Positions 44,902-53,601 of a stretch of 53,993 nucleotides of DNA are shown one piece after another; positions within the stretch are counted from its first letter, which is position 1, and every line of letters starts with the position of its first letter. This DNA comes from an uncultured Pelagibacteraceae bacterium (lineage in GTDB: Bacteria > Pseudomonadota > Alphaproteobacteria > Pelagibacterales > Pelagibacteraceae): NCBI GenBank assembly GCA_902572345.1, contig CACGEW010000007.1, forward strand, positions 1 through 53,993. The letters run 5' to 3'. A model generated the notes under the pieces. That model worked only from the letters and a program-made list of their open reading frames with translations, was not told the origin of the DNA and ran no database searches. A program made the translations under genes and the position numbers.

Positions 44902-46765
44902 TACTAAATAGTCTTATAGAGCCACCAACAACAATCATAATTACTGATATCCAAATCCAAGCCATTAATGGTTTTTTTTGAAACTTAATGTTGTAGTAAT
45001 CTGATCTATCAATATTGCTCATAGTTAAATAATAATCTTTAATTAGACTAGTTTTAATAGCTGCTTCATAGGTTAAAGTTTTAGGCTTATCGTAGATTCT
45101 TATCTCAGGATTTAAAATATTAGTGTGATTTGAATTTATATTTTTTATTTCCAATTTTCCAATAACTGCTTGATAATTTTTATAATTTTTTAATTCTAAA
45201 TTCTGTAACTGAATAGAGTAATTATCAAATTTTTTTGTTTCCCCTAATTTAATATTATAGTCTTTTTCCAACGAGAAAATATCATTCAATCCAATGAATA
45301 AAACTAAAAAACCAAAAGACGTGTGTGAAATAATTCTAGCAAAATCTAATTTATTTTTTTTAAGAGCTTTTGCTATATCCATTAAAGAGGAAATAATCAA
45401 AAATAGAGCGCTGATAATAATAAAATTAGATAATAGGGAATAGCTTTTTAAGAAAAATATTATTGCTACATTCAAACCAATCGCGCCGGTAAGTATTAGA
45501 ATATAAATTCTAATATTTTCAAATTTGTTTTTTATCCATTTTGCTCTGGGTCCTAAAGCCATAAATAGAAGAAATACAACAACGACTGGAAATATAATTG
45601 CGTTGTAAAAAGGTGGGCCTACCGAAATTTTATTATCTGTTAAAGCATCAGTAAAAATTGGGTAAATGGTCCCCAGCAAAACAGTAATCAAGTAAAACAT
45701 CATAAACCAGTTATTAACTAAAATGAATGTTTCTTTACTGTTCCGATTTAAATCATAATTTTCTTTTTTATACTTTTGAAAAAGGAGAAAAATAGATCCA
45801 AATATCATTAAACTTAAAAATATTAATATATAAATCCCCCTAGTTGGATCGCTTGCAAATGTGTGAACAGAATTTAAAATCCCAGATCTAACTAAAAAGG
45901 TGCCTGTAACACTTAAAGTAAATGTTATTAAACAGAGAATAATAACCCAAAAATAAAATAGATTTCTTTTTTCGAAAACAATTAATGAATGAAATAAAGC
46001 AGTCATAGCAAACCAAGGTAACAAAGAAGCGTTTTCAACTGGATCCCAAAACCAAAAGCCTCCCCAGCCTAATTCATAGTAAGCCCATATAGATCCAACA
46101 AGAATTCCAAGTGTTTGAAAGCACCAAGATATTAAAACCCAATTTTTTATAGAAAGAGAAAATGATTTCTCTGAATAATTCGTAATTAATGATGCTATTG
46201 CTGCTGAAAAATAAATAGATGCACCAACAAAACCTACATAAAGTAATGGAGGATGAATAGCTAAAGCGGGATCTTGCAGTATTGGATTTAAACCTAAACC
46301 TTCTGATGGAATTGGAGAAATTTTACTGAAAGGATTTGAATTAAAAAGAATAAAAAAAAGAAAACCAAGTATTAAAATATTTTGAATTATTAAAGTTAAA
46401 AGTCTAAATTTTTTTGGGTGATTTTTATTGTAAACTAAAAATAAAAAAGAAAATATTGAGAGGATGATTGCCCAAAGCAACAGGCTTCCTTCATGATTTC
46501 CCCATGTTCCTGCGATCTTATAAAATAAAGGCTTCAAAGAATGCGAGTTTTGATAAACTGTAATTAAAGAAAAATCTGATACAATAAAAGCAGCTATCAA
46601 TACAAAAAAGCAAATAATTATTGAGGTGCTCTGGATTAAACTTAGTTGAAAAATATTTTTATCTACTCCTCCAGATATTTTTAGATTTCTGTTAGCGGCA
46701 TAAATAATACTTAAACTTAAGATTACATTTAAAAATAATAATATATTTCCTAGGTTACTTAGCAT
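44885..46765 (-). CDS. ccmF: Cytochrome c heme lyase subunit CcmF
   Basis: CcmF, with CcmH, attaches heme to apocytochrome c. The 626 residues have about 13-15 helices and the tryptophan-rich WWD motif in GWGGFWFWDPVENASLLPW. The conserved KIAGTWGNHEGSLLLW and HPPLLYVGFVG segments carry heme-ligating histidines. It overlaps ccmE by 11 bp and ccmG by 17 bp. Confidence 0.97.
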   Translation of the reverse strand: MLSNLGNILLFLNVILSLSIIYAANRNLKISGGVDKNIFQLSLIQSTSIIICFFVLIAAFIVSDFSLITVYQNSHSLKPLFYKIAGTWGNHEGSLLLWAIILSIFSFLFLVYNKNHPKKFRLLTLIIQNILILGFLFFILFNSNPFSKISPIPSEGLGLNPILQDPALAIHPPLLYVGFVGASIYFSAAIASLITNYSEKSFSLSIKNWVLISWCFQTLGILVGSIWAYYELGWGGFWFWDPVENASLLPWFAMTALFHSLIVFEKRNLFYFWVIILCLITFTLSVTGTFLVRSGILNSVHTFASDPTRGIYILIFLSLMIFGSIFLLFQKYKKENYDLNRNSKETFILVNNWFMMFYLITVLLGTIYPIFTDALTDNKISVGPPFYNAIIFPVVVVFLLFMALGPRAKWIKNKFENIRIYILILTGAIGLNVAIIFFLKSYSLLSNFIIISALFLIISSLMDIAKALKKNKLDFARIISHTSFGFLVLFIGLNDIFSLEKDYNIKLGETKKFDNYSIQLQNLELKNYKNYQAVIGKLEIKNINSNHTNILNPEIRIYDKPKTLTYEAAIKTSLIKDYYLTMSNIDRSDYYNIKFQKKPLMAWIWISVIMIVVGGSIRLFSNAKNN

Positions 46766-47186
46766 TTTTTTTCATCATATCTTTTAATTCTGGAGGCATG
46801 TAATTTTCATCGTGTTTTGCTAAAATTCTATCAGCAATAAAAAAAGTCTTATCTTGTAATTTTCCTTCAGCAACAACACCTTTTTCCTCTGAAAATAAGT
46901 TTGGAACTGTACCGCTAAAGCTAATATTTAGCTCATTATTAAAATCAGTGATTATAAACTTTATTTCTTCCTCTTTAATTATTAATGAGTTTTTTTTGAC
47001 CATTCCGCCTACTCTAATTTTTTTATCAAAATTAATATTTTGATTATTTTTTATATCTGTAGGAGATTTAAAATATAAAATATTTTTGTTTAATGATTGA
47101 AGTATAAAGAATATTCCAATTACCGATATTAGTAACGTTATGGCTAAGAGTGATGCTCTTTTTTTTACTTTTTTTGGAAGCATCAA
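46755..47186 (-). CDS. ccmE: Cytochrome c maturation protein CcmE (heme chaperone)
   Basis: CcmE binds heme covalently in the periplasm and carries it from CcmC to CcmF. The 143 residues show an N-terminal membrane anchor (about 12-32), an OB-fold beta barrel, and the heme-binding motif AKHDENYMPPE, with His125 and Tyr129. The first gene downstream, ccmF, overlaps it by 11 bp. Confidence 0.96.
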   Translation of the reverse strand: MMLPKKVKKRASLLAITLLISVIGIFFILQSLNKNILYFKSPTDIKNNQNINFDKKIRVGGMVKKNSLIIKEEEIKFIITDFNNELNISFSGTVPNLFSEEKGVVAEGKLQDKTFFIADRILAKHDENYMPPELKDMMKKNAK

Positions 47187-47191
47187 CTGCT

Positions 47192-47425
47192 TTAAATAGT
47201 TTTACTAGATGAGGATAGAACTTGTGAAGCTATTTTTGAATTCTCGATAACTATTTTCTTTCTCTCCGCTGAAAGCTCGTTAATCTCTTTTGCAAAATCT
47301 CTTTCGTACTTTTTAAGTGTTTTTAATGTTTTGTAGTAAAGCAATCCACATGCAATAAAAGTAATTGCGAAAGATCCCCATACAAATAATCCATAACCGC
47401 TCATATTTAAAAAATTTTGAATCAT
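47192..47425 (-). CDS. ccmD: Heme exporter protein CcmD
   Basis: This small membrane protein helps release holo-CcmE from the CcmC complex. The 77 residues have one N-terminal helix with the typical GYGLFVWGSFAITFIACGLLY start, then a charged helical tail. CcmD proteins are poorly conserved, so position between ccmC and ccmE is the main support. It overlaps ccmC by 4 bp. Confidence 0.88.
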   Translation of the reverse strand: MIQNFLNMSGYGLFVWGSFAITFIACGLLYYKTLKTLKKYERDFAKEINELSAERKKIVIENSKIASQVLSSSSKTI

Positions 47426-48129
47426 GTTCTTTTTAAGTTTTTTTTCTTTATTCTAATGATTTCTGTCTTGTATTTCATCAGAAAAATTAGCGCACAATAC
47501 AATATTAAGACAAAAAACATTAACAATAATGGCATTAACATAGAAGAGTGAATTGAGCTCTCTCCTGTTAACTTAATACTGGCAGGTTGATGAAGCGTAT
47601 TCCACCAATCAACGGAGTACTTAATTATAGGAATATTGATTAAACCTATTATCGCAATAATACTAGAAATTTTGTTCGCTTTGTTTTCATCTGAAATAAA
47701 TTTATGAGTTGAGATAAATCCAATATAAAAAAGAGCAAGGATCAACATTGATGTTATTCTAGCATCCCAAGCCCACCATGTCCCCCATGTTGGTTGGCCC
47801 CAAATAGAACCTGTAACTAATGCTAGGCAGGTAAACATTAATCCTATCGGAGCGATGCTTTTAGTTATTAATTTAATATTTTTAATTTTAAAAATAAAAT
47901 GAGCAATAGATAATATTGCAATTGAAGAAAAAGATGCTAAGCCAATCCATGCTGAAGGAACATGTACATACATTATCCTTACGCTATCTCCCTGCAAATA
48001 ATCGGGCGGTGAAAAAATTAAAGCAAAAGAAAGTGCAACCAAAAGCAAAATAAAAAAGATTGAATTAATAAATCCTATTAATTTCTCAATCCAATAAAAT
48101 ATATTGCTTAGGTTTAAAATTTTAAACAT
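47422..48129 (-). CDS. ccmC: Heme exporter protein CcmC
   Basis: CcmC delivers heme to CcmE. The 235 residues have six transmembrane helices, the WWD motif in WGTWWAWDARITSML, and flanking histidines (MYVHVPSAW and WNTLHQPAS) that coordinate heme. It is the first gene of the local ccm operon. ccmA and ccmB, which often precede ccmC, are not here. A structured element lies in the leader. Confidence 0.96.
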   Translation of the reverse strand: MFKILNLSNIFYWIEKLIGFINSIFFILLLVALSFALIFSPPDYLQGDSVRIMYVHVPSAWIGLASFSSIAILSIAHFIFKIKNIKLITKSIAPIGLMFTCLALVTGSIWGQPTWGTWWAWDARITSMLILALFYIGFISTHKFISDENKANKISSIIAIIGLINIPIIKYSVDWWNTLHQPASIKLTGESSIHSSMLMPLLLMFFVLILYCALIFLMKYKTEIIRIKKKNLKRT

Positions 48130-48306
48130 CAGACTTTAACTACTATAATATTTTTTTTATGGGAAGTTATATTATGGGCCCAACTGAGAATTAGGAGGGA
48201 GTATAACTAAAGAAGTTTATCCTCAATTGGGCTAAAACATAAAAATTATATAGATTCTCTGTGTCTGAGGTTTGAATAAAAATTGTTAAATTTTAGGCAG
48301 TAAATA
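48130..48306. other. Noncoding spacer between hspQ and ccmC
   Basis: This 177-bp gap contains the hairpin element described separately (48176-48233) and AT-rich flanks. TATTATA-like sequences on the minus strand at about 48153-48145 could be the ccmC -10 region. The part from 48235 to 48306 shows no convincing gene, tRNA or terminator; it is probably the 3' untranslated end of hspQ. Confidence 0.5.
48176..48233 (-). promoter_or_regulatory. Structured inverted-repeat element upstream of ccmC with anti-Shine-Dalgarno-like strand
   Basis: GCCCAA at 48178-48183 pairs with TTGGGC at 48227-48232, and after one mismatch TGAG at 48185-48188 pairs with CTCA at 48222-48225. Inside, AACT at 48205-48208 pairs with AGTT at 48214-48217 around a five-base loop. 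The whole forms one long interrupted hairpin of about 58 nt. One arm holds AGGAGGGAG at 48193-48201 on the plus strand; the minus-strand transcript therefore carries CTCCCTCCT, close to the 3' end of 16S rRNA. It could be a leader regulating ccmC, a processing site or the 3' structure of hspQ mRNA. It matches no riboswitch I recognise, and no T tract follows. Confidence 0.45.
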
Positions 48307-48630
48307 TTAGTTGGATATTTTGAGGTAACTTGAGCCTTTTTTTCCTGAAAAGATCTCTTCTATAAGCGGGTGCTTAACTGGTTCTTTTGATTGATCCAAA
48401 AGAAGATTTTGTTCAGAAACATAAGCTTCATATGTAACGTCATTGCTCTCAGCAAGTAAATGGTAAAATGGTTGATCCTTTCTTGGTCTCACTTCCTTCG
48501 GGATAGACTGATACCATTCCTCTGAATTATTGAATTCAAAATCCACATCATAAATTACGCCTCTAAAATCGAAATGCCTGTGTTTAACGACTTCACCGAT
48601 TGAAAATTTAGCTGTATTATTTGCACCCAT
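48307..48630 (-). CDS. hspQ: Heat shock protein HspQ (YccV-like, hemimethylated-DNA-binding domain)
   Basis: The 107 residues match the HspQ/YccV domain with FSIGEVVKHRHFDFRGVIYD at the start, DQPFYHLL, and the acidic VSEQNLLL region. In E. coli HspQ modulates the Lon protease and protein quality control. It is a single-gene unit divergent from yciB. The match is strong in pattern and length. Confidence 0.92.
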   Translation of the reverse strand: MGANNTAKFSIGEVVKHRHFDFRGVIYDVDFEFNNSEEWYQSIPKEVRPRKDQPFYHLLAESNDVTYEAYVSEQNLLLDQSKEPVKHPLIEEIFSGKKGSSYLKISN

Positions 48631-48706
48631 ATCAAATAGTTAGTAATTTTTATTCAGAAATCAATATCTAATTTAATAAAATTTTATTATATGCTAATAA
48701 TTGTTT

Positions 48707-49252
48707 GTGAATAAGTCGTTTTTGAAATTTATTACAGACTTTGGCCCATTATTAATTTTTTTTACTATTTACTATAAAAGTGGCAATAACTTAAGTGCAG
48801 CTATTCCTCCATTAATAATTTCAACATTAATAGCAGTGGTTATCATGTATTTTGTTGAAAAAAAAATTCCATATGTACCGTTAATTGGTGCTGTAGTGAT
48901 CTCATTATTTGGTGGATTGACATTATATTTTAATAATCCAATTTTTATTTACATGAAACCAACAATAGTAAATTTAATATTTGCAGCTATTCTTTTAATT
49001 AGTAAATCTTTTTTCAATAGAAATTTTTTAAAACTATTTTTGCAGACCGCGTTTCAATTAAACGAAGAAGGATGGGGAAAACTTAATTCAAGATGGGCTT
49101 ATTTTTTTATATTTTTAGCTTTATTAAATGAAGTTGTCTGGCGAACTCAGCCTGAAGCAACTTGGGTTAACTTTAAAGTTTGGGGAATGTTGCCAATTAC
49201 AATAATTTTTACTGCGATGCAGTTGCCGCTAATAAATAGATATAAGTTATGA
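48707..49252 (+). CDS. yciB: Inner membrane septation protein A family (YciB/IspZ)
   Basis: This integral membrane protein family affects cell-envelope synthesis and division. About five helices are visible in roughly 180 residues, with ITDFGPLLIFFTIYY at the N-terminus, KKIPYVPLIGAVVISLFGGLTL, FLQTAFQLNEEGWGKLNSRW, and LNEVVWRTQ. I chose the GTG at 48707 (MNKSFLKF); a TTG at 48701 is the alternative. The stop overlaps the next ATG by 4 bp. Confidence 0.93.
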   Translation: MNKSFLKFITDFGPLLIFFTIYYKSGNNLSAAIPPLIISTLIAVVIMYFVEKKIPYVPLIGAVVISLFGGLTLYFNNPIFIYMKPTIVNLIFAAILLISKSFFNRNFLKLFLQTAFQLNEEGWGKLNSRWAYFFIFLALLNEVVWRTQPEATWVNFKVWGMLPITIIFTAMQLPLINRYKL

Positions 49253-49596
49253 ATAAAATAAGACTAGTAATTAATAATGAGTCTAAAAGGAATGAAAAAG
49301 AAAAATTTTTTATTAAAAAAGAATTACAAAGTATTTTAAATTTGTATGCAAAAATGGTTTCAAACGGTTCATGGAAAGATTATTCGTTTACCTCTAGTAT
49401 AAAAGAAGTTTCATTCGATGTTTATCAAAGAGCTTCTGAGAAACCTGTCTTGAGAATTTTAAAGAATCTAAAACCAAGATACTTTAATGAAAAATATCTC
49501 ATCAAGGATAAAAACGGAGCAATTCTAAAAAAATCTGAAAATTTAAATCTGCTGATAAGTAAAACTAGTTGGAATAAATTAAAATTAGTTAAATAA
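49249..49596 (+). CDS. DUF2794 family protein
   Basis: The 115 residues match a family found in alphaproteobacteria by the segments FFIKKELQSILNLYAKMVSN and GSWKDYSF, with SEKPVLRILKNLKPRY. No function is established. It has no signal peptide or membrane segment and is rich in lysine, so it is likely cytoplasmic. It overlaps yciB by 4 bp (ATGA) and is one base short of the convergent Bax-inhibitor gene. Confidence 0.85.
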   Translation: MNKIRLVINNESKRNEKEKFFIKKELQSILNLYAKMVSNGSWKDYSFTSSIKEVSFDVYQRASEKPVLRILKNLKPRYFNEKYLIKDKNGAILKKSENLNLLISKTSWNKLKLVK

Positions 49597-50349
49597 TTAT
49601 CTTCTTTGACCGAAAAGTCTTAAAAGCATTATAAATAGATTTATAAAGTCTAAGTATAATGTTAGGGCACCCATGACAGCTTTTTTACCCATCATCTCTC
49701 CGCTGTCACTTACTAAATACATGTTTTTTATTTTCTGAGTGTCGTAAGCTGTCAAACCTACGAAAACCAGCACACCAATTATAGAAATAACAAAGTACAT
49801 CATAGTAGATTTCATAAAAATGTTTACCAATGATGCTATTATAATTCCGAAAAGACCCATCATTAAAAAAGATCCTAACTTAGTTAAATCTCTTTTGGTA
49901 GTGTAGCCGTAAATACTCATTGCACCAAATGTTCCGGCAGTTATGAAAAAAACTCTAGTTATACTTGCTCCTGTATACATTAAAAATATTGATGAAAGCG
50001 ATGCACCCATTAACGCTGCAAATATCCAAAAGGTTGTTTGAGCTTTAGCTGCAGACATTTTTGCAATTCCAAAACTCATATAAAAGACTACTGCTAAAGG
50101 AGCTAACATGATCACCCATTTAAGTCCCGAAGCGTAAATTGTATTTCCAAAATTTGTTAAACCAATGATTTGTCCTTCGCTTGAAGTTACAACAGCCATT
50201 TTAAAAAATGCTAGAGCTATAAAACCAGTCAACAAAACACCCGACGCCATGTAGTTATAGACTTTTAGCATGTAAGAACGTAAGCCCTGATCTATAATTG
50301 CTTCAGAAGCTGATGATCTTACAGTCGATGTTTGTTTGTTAGATTCCAT
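49597..50349 (-). CDS. Bax inhibitor-1/YccA family membrane protein
   Basis: The 250 residues form seven hydrophobic helices after a short soluble N-terminus, with the family's conserved segments LGLTAYDTQKIK-like (VGLTAYDTQKIKNMY) near 205-220 and ALTLYLDFINLFIMLLRLFG at the C-terminus. Homologs include E. coli YbhL and YccA and the calcium-leak channel BsYetJ; YccA inhibits FtsH proteolysis. The exact role here is unknown. Confidence 0.95.
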   Translation of the reverse strand: MESNKQTSTVRSSASEAIIDQGLRSYMLKVYNYMASGVLLTGFIALAFFKMAVVTSSEGQIIGLTNFGNTIYASGLKWVIMLAPLAVVFYMSFGIAKMSAAKAQTTFWIFAALMGASLSSIFLMYTGASITRVFFITAGTFGAMSIYGYTTKRDLTKLGSFLMMGLFGIIIASLVNIFMKSTMMYFVISIIGVLVFVGLTAYDTQKIKNMYLVSDSGEMMGKKAVMGALTLYLDFINLFIMLLRLFGQRR

Positions 50350-50427
50350 ACTTTATATATATGTTTTTTTAAAAACTTTTCAATAGTCAAAAATTGACCT
50401 AAAAAAGAGCGATAAATATTAATTTTT

Positions 50428-51465
50428 ATGAAATTTAGAAAACTTGGAACCACAGATATTGATGTAAGTTTAATTTGCCTCGGTACAATGACATGGGGAA
50501 CTCAGAATACTGAAAAAGATGCTTTTGAGCAGATGGACTACGCGGTAACGCAAGGAATAAATTTTTTTGATACTGCAGAAATTTACTCTGTACCGCCAAC
50601 TTCTGACTCTTACGGCAAAACAGAGGTAATGATTGGCAATTGGTTCGAAAAAAGAAAAAATAGAGATAAAATTATTTTAGCTTCTAAAATTGCTGGGCCA
50701 GGATGTGACTGGATAAGAGGTGGAGGTAATAATTTTGATGAAAAGAAAATTGGCGAAGCTATTGATGGTAGCTTAAAAAGATTAAAAACAGATTATATTG
50801 ACTTATATCAACTACATTGGCCTGAACGTTCAACAAACTTCTTTGGAAGAAGAGACTATCTATTTAATAATAAAGAGGGAAATTGGAATAGTTTTGAAAG
50901 TATACTTGAAGCTTTAGAAAAATATATTAAGAGTGGAAAGATTAGGCATATCGGTATGTCTAATGAAACACCATATGGATTATCTAGGTATCTTGAAATC
51001 TCAAAAAATAAAGGTGCTCCAAGAATGATGTCAGTACAAAATCCATATAATTTAGTGAACCGAACTTACGAAATAGGTATGTCAGAAATTTCTATTAGGG
51101 AGAAATGTGGCTTACTCGTCTATTATCCTCTTGCGGCAGGAGGATTATCTGGAAAATATAGGAATGGTAAAATGCCTAAAGACTCAAGAATGGCACTGTT
51201 CAAGGGTTGGGAGAGACATTTGAATCCTTTGGCAATGAAAGCCTATGATAAATATTTTGAACTTGCTAAAGATTTTAATCTAACAATGGTTCAACTGGCT
51301 CAATCCTTTGTTAATTCTAGACCGTTTGTAACAAGTAATATTATTGGAGCAACCACAATGGATCAACTTAAAGAAAACGTTGAAAGCATAAACATAGAAT
51401 TTACGGATGAAATGATGGAAAGAGTGAATGAAATTCACAACAACAACCCAAATCCATCACCTTAA
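50428..51465 (+). CDS. tas: Aldo/keto reductase, Tas-like
   Basis: The 345 residues closely follow the pattern of E. coli Tas (346 residues), with LGTMTWGTQN, FFDTAEIYSVPP, YQLHWPERSTNFFG, SNETPYGLSRYL and GATTMDQLKENVESI. The catalytic tetrad can be read as Asp48, Tyr53, Lys87 and His130. These are NADPH-dependent reductases; the physiological substrate is not settled. It is divergent from the Bax-inhibitor gene across 78 bp. Confidence 0.93.
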   Translation: MKFRKLGTTDIDVSLICLGTMTWGTQNTEKDAFEQMDYAVTQGINFFDTAEIYSVPPTSDSYGKTEVMIGNWFEKRKNRDKIILASKIAGPGCDWIRGGGNNFDEKKIGEAIDGSLKRLKTDYIDLYQLHWPERSTNFFGRRDYLFNNKEGNWNSFESILEALEKYIKSGKIRHIGMSNETPYGLSRYLEISKNKGAPRMMSVQNPYNLVNRTYEIGMSEISIREKCGLLVYYPLAAGGLSGKYRNGKMPKDSRMALFKGWERHLNPLAMKAYDKYFELAKDFNLTMVQLAQSFVNSRPFVTSNIIGATTMDQLKENVESINIEFTDEMMERVNEIHNNNPNPSP

Positions 51466-51506
51466 TCGAGCGTTGAAATCAAATTAATTTAGTATAAAAA
51501 CGAATT

Positions 51507-52007
51507 ATGGTGGTCAAAAAAATATTCCTTATAATTGCTCTCGTAATCTTTTCATTTAGCGCCTTTGCTAATACACCAAGATCAACTGGTAAATATAAAA
51601 ATTGGGAAAGCTTTGTTGCTGAGACGGAAAAAGGTAAAATATGTTTTGCTCAAACTGTTCCAACAAAAAGAGCCCCTGGGGCAATTCAAAGAGATCAGTC
51701 TAAATTGTTTGTAACTTTTAGACCTGGAGAAAACATTAAAGATGAAGTTAGCGTTACAAGTGGTCATGATTATAAAAGTTCTACTGTTACGGCTAGCTCA
51801 GGGAAAAAAAGATATTCCTTTTTCTCGCAAAAAAATTTCGCTTGGCTGTTAGATGATCAAGAAGAAAGAAATTTTATTAAACTAATGAAAAGAGCAACAA
51901 ATCTTATTGTTAAAGCTAGAACAACAAAAGGTGCGGAAACTACAGATCATTATTCGATGATGGGATTTACAAAGGCATATAACACCGCAAAAAAAACCTG
52001 CGGCTAA
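51507..52007 (+). CDS. Secreted IalB (invasion-associated locus B)-like protein
   Basis: A signal peptide (about residues 1-21, ending SAFA) precedes a periplasmic domain of about 145 residues. It begins with WESFVAETEKGKICFAQT, contains RPGENIKDEVS, and ends TDHYSMMGFTKAYNTAKKTCG. This follows the IalB family found across alphaproteobacteria. Cys46 and Cys165 probably form a disulfide. The role in a free-living organism is unknown; the name comes from Bartonella. It abuts argG with no gap. Confidence 0.82.
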   Translation: MVVKKIFLIIALVIFSFSAFANTPRSTGKYKNWESFVAETEKGKICFAQTVPTKRAPGAIQRDQSKLFVTFRPGENIKDEVSVTSGHDYKSSTVTASSGKKRYSFFSQKNFAWLLDDQEERNFIKLMKRATNLIVKARTTKGAETTDHYSMMGFTKAYNTAKKTCG

Positions 52008-53192
52008 ATGAGAAAAATTGTATTAGCCTACTCTGGTGGATTAGATACTTCAATTATTCTAAGATGGTTACAGGAAAATTATAACGCAGAAGTAATTGCT
52101 TATACGTCAGACATTGGCCAAGAAATTAATAGAAAAAAAATTATAACCAATGCAAAACATCTTGGGGTTAAAAATATAATAATCGAAGATTTGAAAAATG
52201 TATTTGTAAAAGATTATGTATTTCCAATGATAAGAGCGCATGCTGTTTATGAAGGTGTCTACCTACTAGGCACTTCAATAGCTAGACCCTTGATAGCTAA
52301 AAGACAAATAGCTATTGCAAAAAAATTTAAAGCCTACGCAGTATCTCACGGAGCTACAGGAAAAGGTAATGATCAAGTTAGGTTTGAACTTGGTTATGCT
52401 TTTTTTGGTGGAAAAAAAATTAAAACCATTGCGCCATGGAGAGAGTGGAAACTACAATCTAGAGCAGACTTAATTAAATATGCTAAAAAAAATAATATTC
52501 CAATTCCAAAAGATAAAAAAGGTGCCCCACCTTTCTCTATTGATGATAATATCTTTCATACTTCTACTGAAGGAAAAGTATTAGAAAACCCTAAAAATTC
52601 TGCACCAGAGTTTATTTTTCAAAGAACCGTTTCACCAGAAAAAGCTCCAAACAAAAAAACAAAAGTAAAAATTACTTTTAAAAATAGTGATCCTGTTGCT
52701 GTAAATGGGAAAAAATTAAGGCCTGATAAACTTTTAAATAAATTGAATATTCTTGCTGGGAAAAATGGCATTGGAAGAGTAGATCTTGTTGAAAATAGAT
52801 TTATTGGTATTAAATCAAGAGGTGTTTACGAAACACCTGGTGGGACTTTGTTATATGCTGCACATAGAGCAATTGAGTCGGTAACTTTAGATAAAAAAAC
52901 AGCCCATGAAAAAGAAAGGGTTATGCCTGAGTATGCTGAATTAGTTTACAATGGATATTGGTTTTCAAAAAAAAGAATTAAACTTCAAAAAATAATTGAT
53001 AAAAAAAGAAATCAAGTTTCTGGTGAAATAGTTTTGAGCTTGTACAAGGGAAATATCACAATTCTTTCAAGGAAAACAAAAAATAAAGCCTATTCAATGA
53101 AAAAAGTTTCTTTTGAAGAAAACAAAACCTTTAATAAGAAAAAAGTTGAAAATTTTATTAAATTTCATTCTAAACAGTTAAATAAAGGTTAA
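52008..53192 (+). CDS. argG: Argininosuccinate synthase
   Basis: ArgG joins citrulline and aspartate with ATP in arginine synthesis. The 394 residues begin with the PP-loop motif AYSGGLDTS near 8-16 and contain SHGATGKGNDQVRFE, which binds aspartate and citrulline, and ETPGGTLLYAAHRAIES. Length and motifs match the common bacterial class. The ATG directly follows the IalB-like stop, so the two are translated from one mRNA, an unexpected pairing. Confidence 0.97.
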   Translation: MRKIVLAYSGGLDTSIILRWLQENYNAEVIAYTSDIGQEINRKKIITNAKHLGVKNIIIEDLKNVFVKDYVFPMIRAHAVYEGVYLLGTSIARPLIAKRQIAIAKKFKAYAVSHGATGKGNDQVRFELGYAFFGGKKIKTIAPWREWKLQSRADLIKYAKKNNIPIPKDKKGAPPFSIDDNIFHTSTEGKVLENPKNSAPEFIFQRTVSPEKAPNKKTKVKITFKNSDPVAVNGKKLRPDKLLNKLNILAGKNGIGRVDLVENRFIGIKSRGVYETPGGTLLYAAHRAIESVTLDKKTAHEKERVMPEYAELVYNGYWFSKKRIKLQKIIDKKRNQVSGEIVLSLYKGNITILSRKTKNKAYSMKKVSFEENKTFNKKKVENFIKFHSKQLNKG

Positions 53193-53214
53193 ATTTTTGA
53201 TACAATATTATTAA

Positions 53215-53601
53215 ATGAACAATTCGATTCGAAATATTCAGCTAGTTGCAGTTGTAGTTGTGCTTATCTCTACAATCATTGCTTTCTTTTTAGAGATGAG
53301 AGAAATGTACGTGAATAGAGATATTACATTAGCTGATCTACTTTTAATGTTTATTTACATAGAGGTTATCGGATTAGTCAGATCTTATTGGGAAACAAGA
53401 GCAGTAAGAATTACCTATCCTTTAGTAATTGCAATTACAGCTTTGGCACGATTTATTATATTGCAAGATAAAGAGAGTGACCCAACAAATTTAATTTATA
53501 TATCAGTAGCAATATTGATTGTGGCTTTAGCTACTGTAATAATTAGATTTAGAAATAGTAAATACTTAAAAATTGATAAATCAAAGTCTAACGAGCTTTA
53601 A
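53215..53601 (+). CDS. Phosphate-starvation-inducible PsiE-like membrane protein
   Basis: The 128 residues have four hydrophobic helices. The pattern [20 protein letters not shown] with [15 protein letters not shown] fits the PsiE family. In E. coli psiE is controlled by PhoB and CRP, but its function is unknown, and I see no Pho box here. It ends with a 14-bp overlap into the convergent folD gene and lies 22 bp after argG. Confidence 0.82.
   Translation: MNNSIRNIQLVAVVVVLISTIIAFFLEMREMYVNRDITLADLLLMFIYIEVIGLVRSYWETRAVRITYPLVIAITALARFIILQDKESDPTNLIYISVAILIVALATVIIRFRNSKYLKIDKSKSNEL

Noticed and set aside
48234-48306. tRNA-like GGTTTGAAT near 48270
   Set aside because: No acceptor stem, anticodon arm or CCA-compatible end can be built around it.
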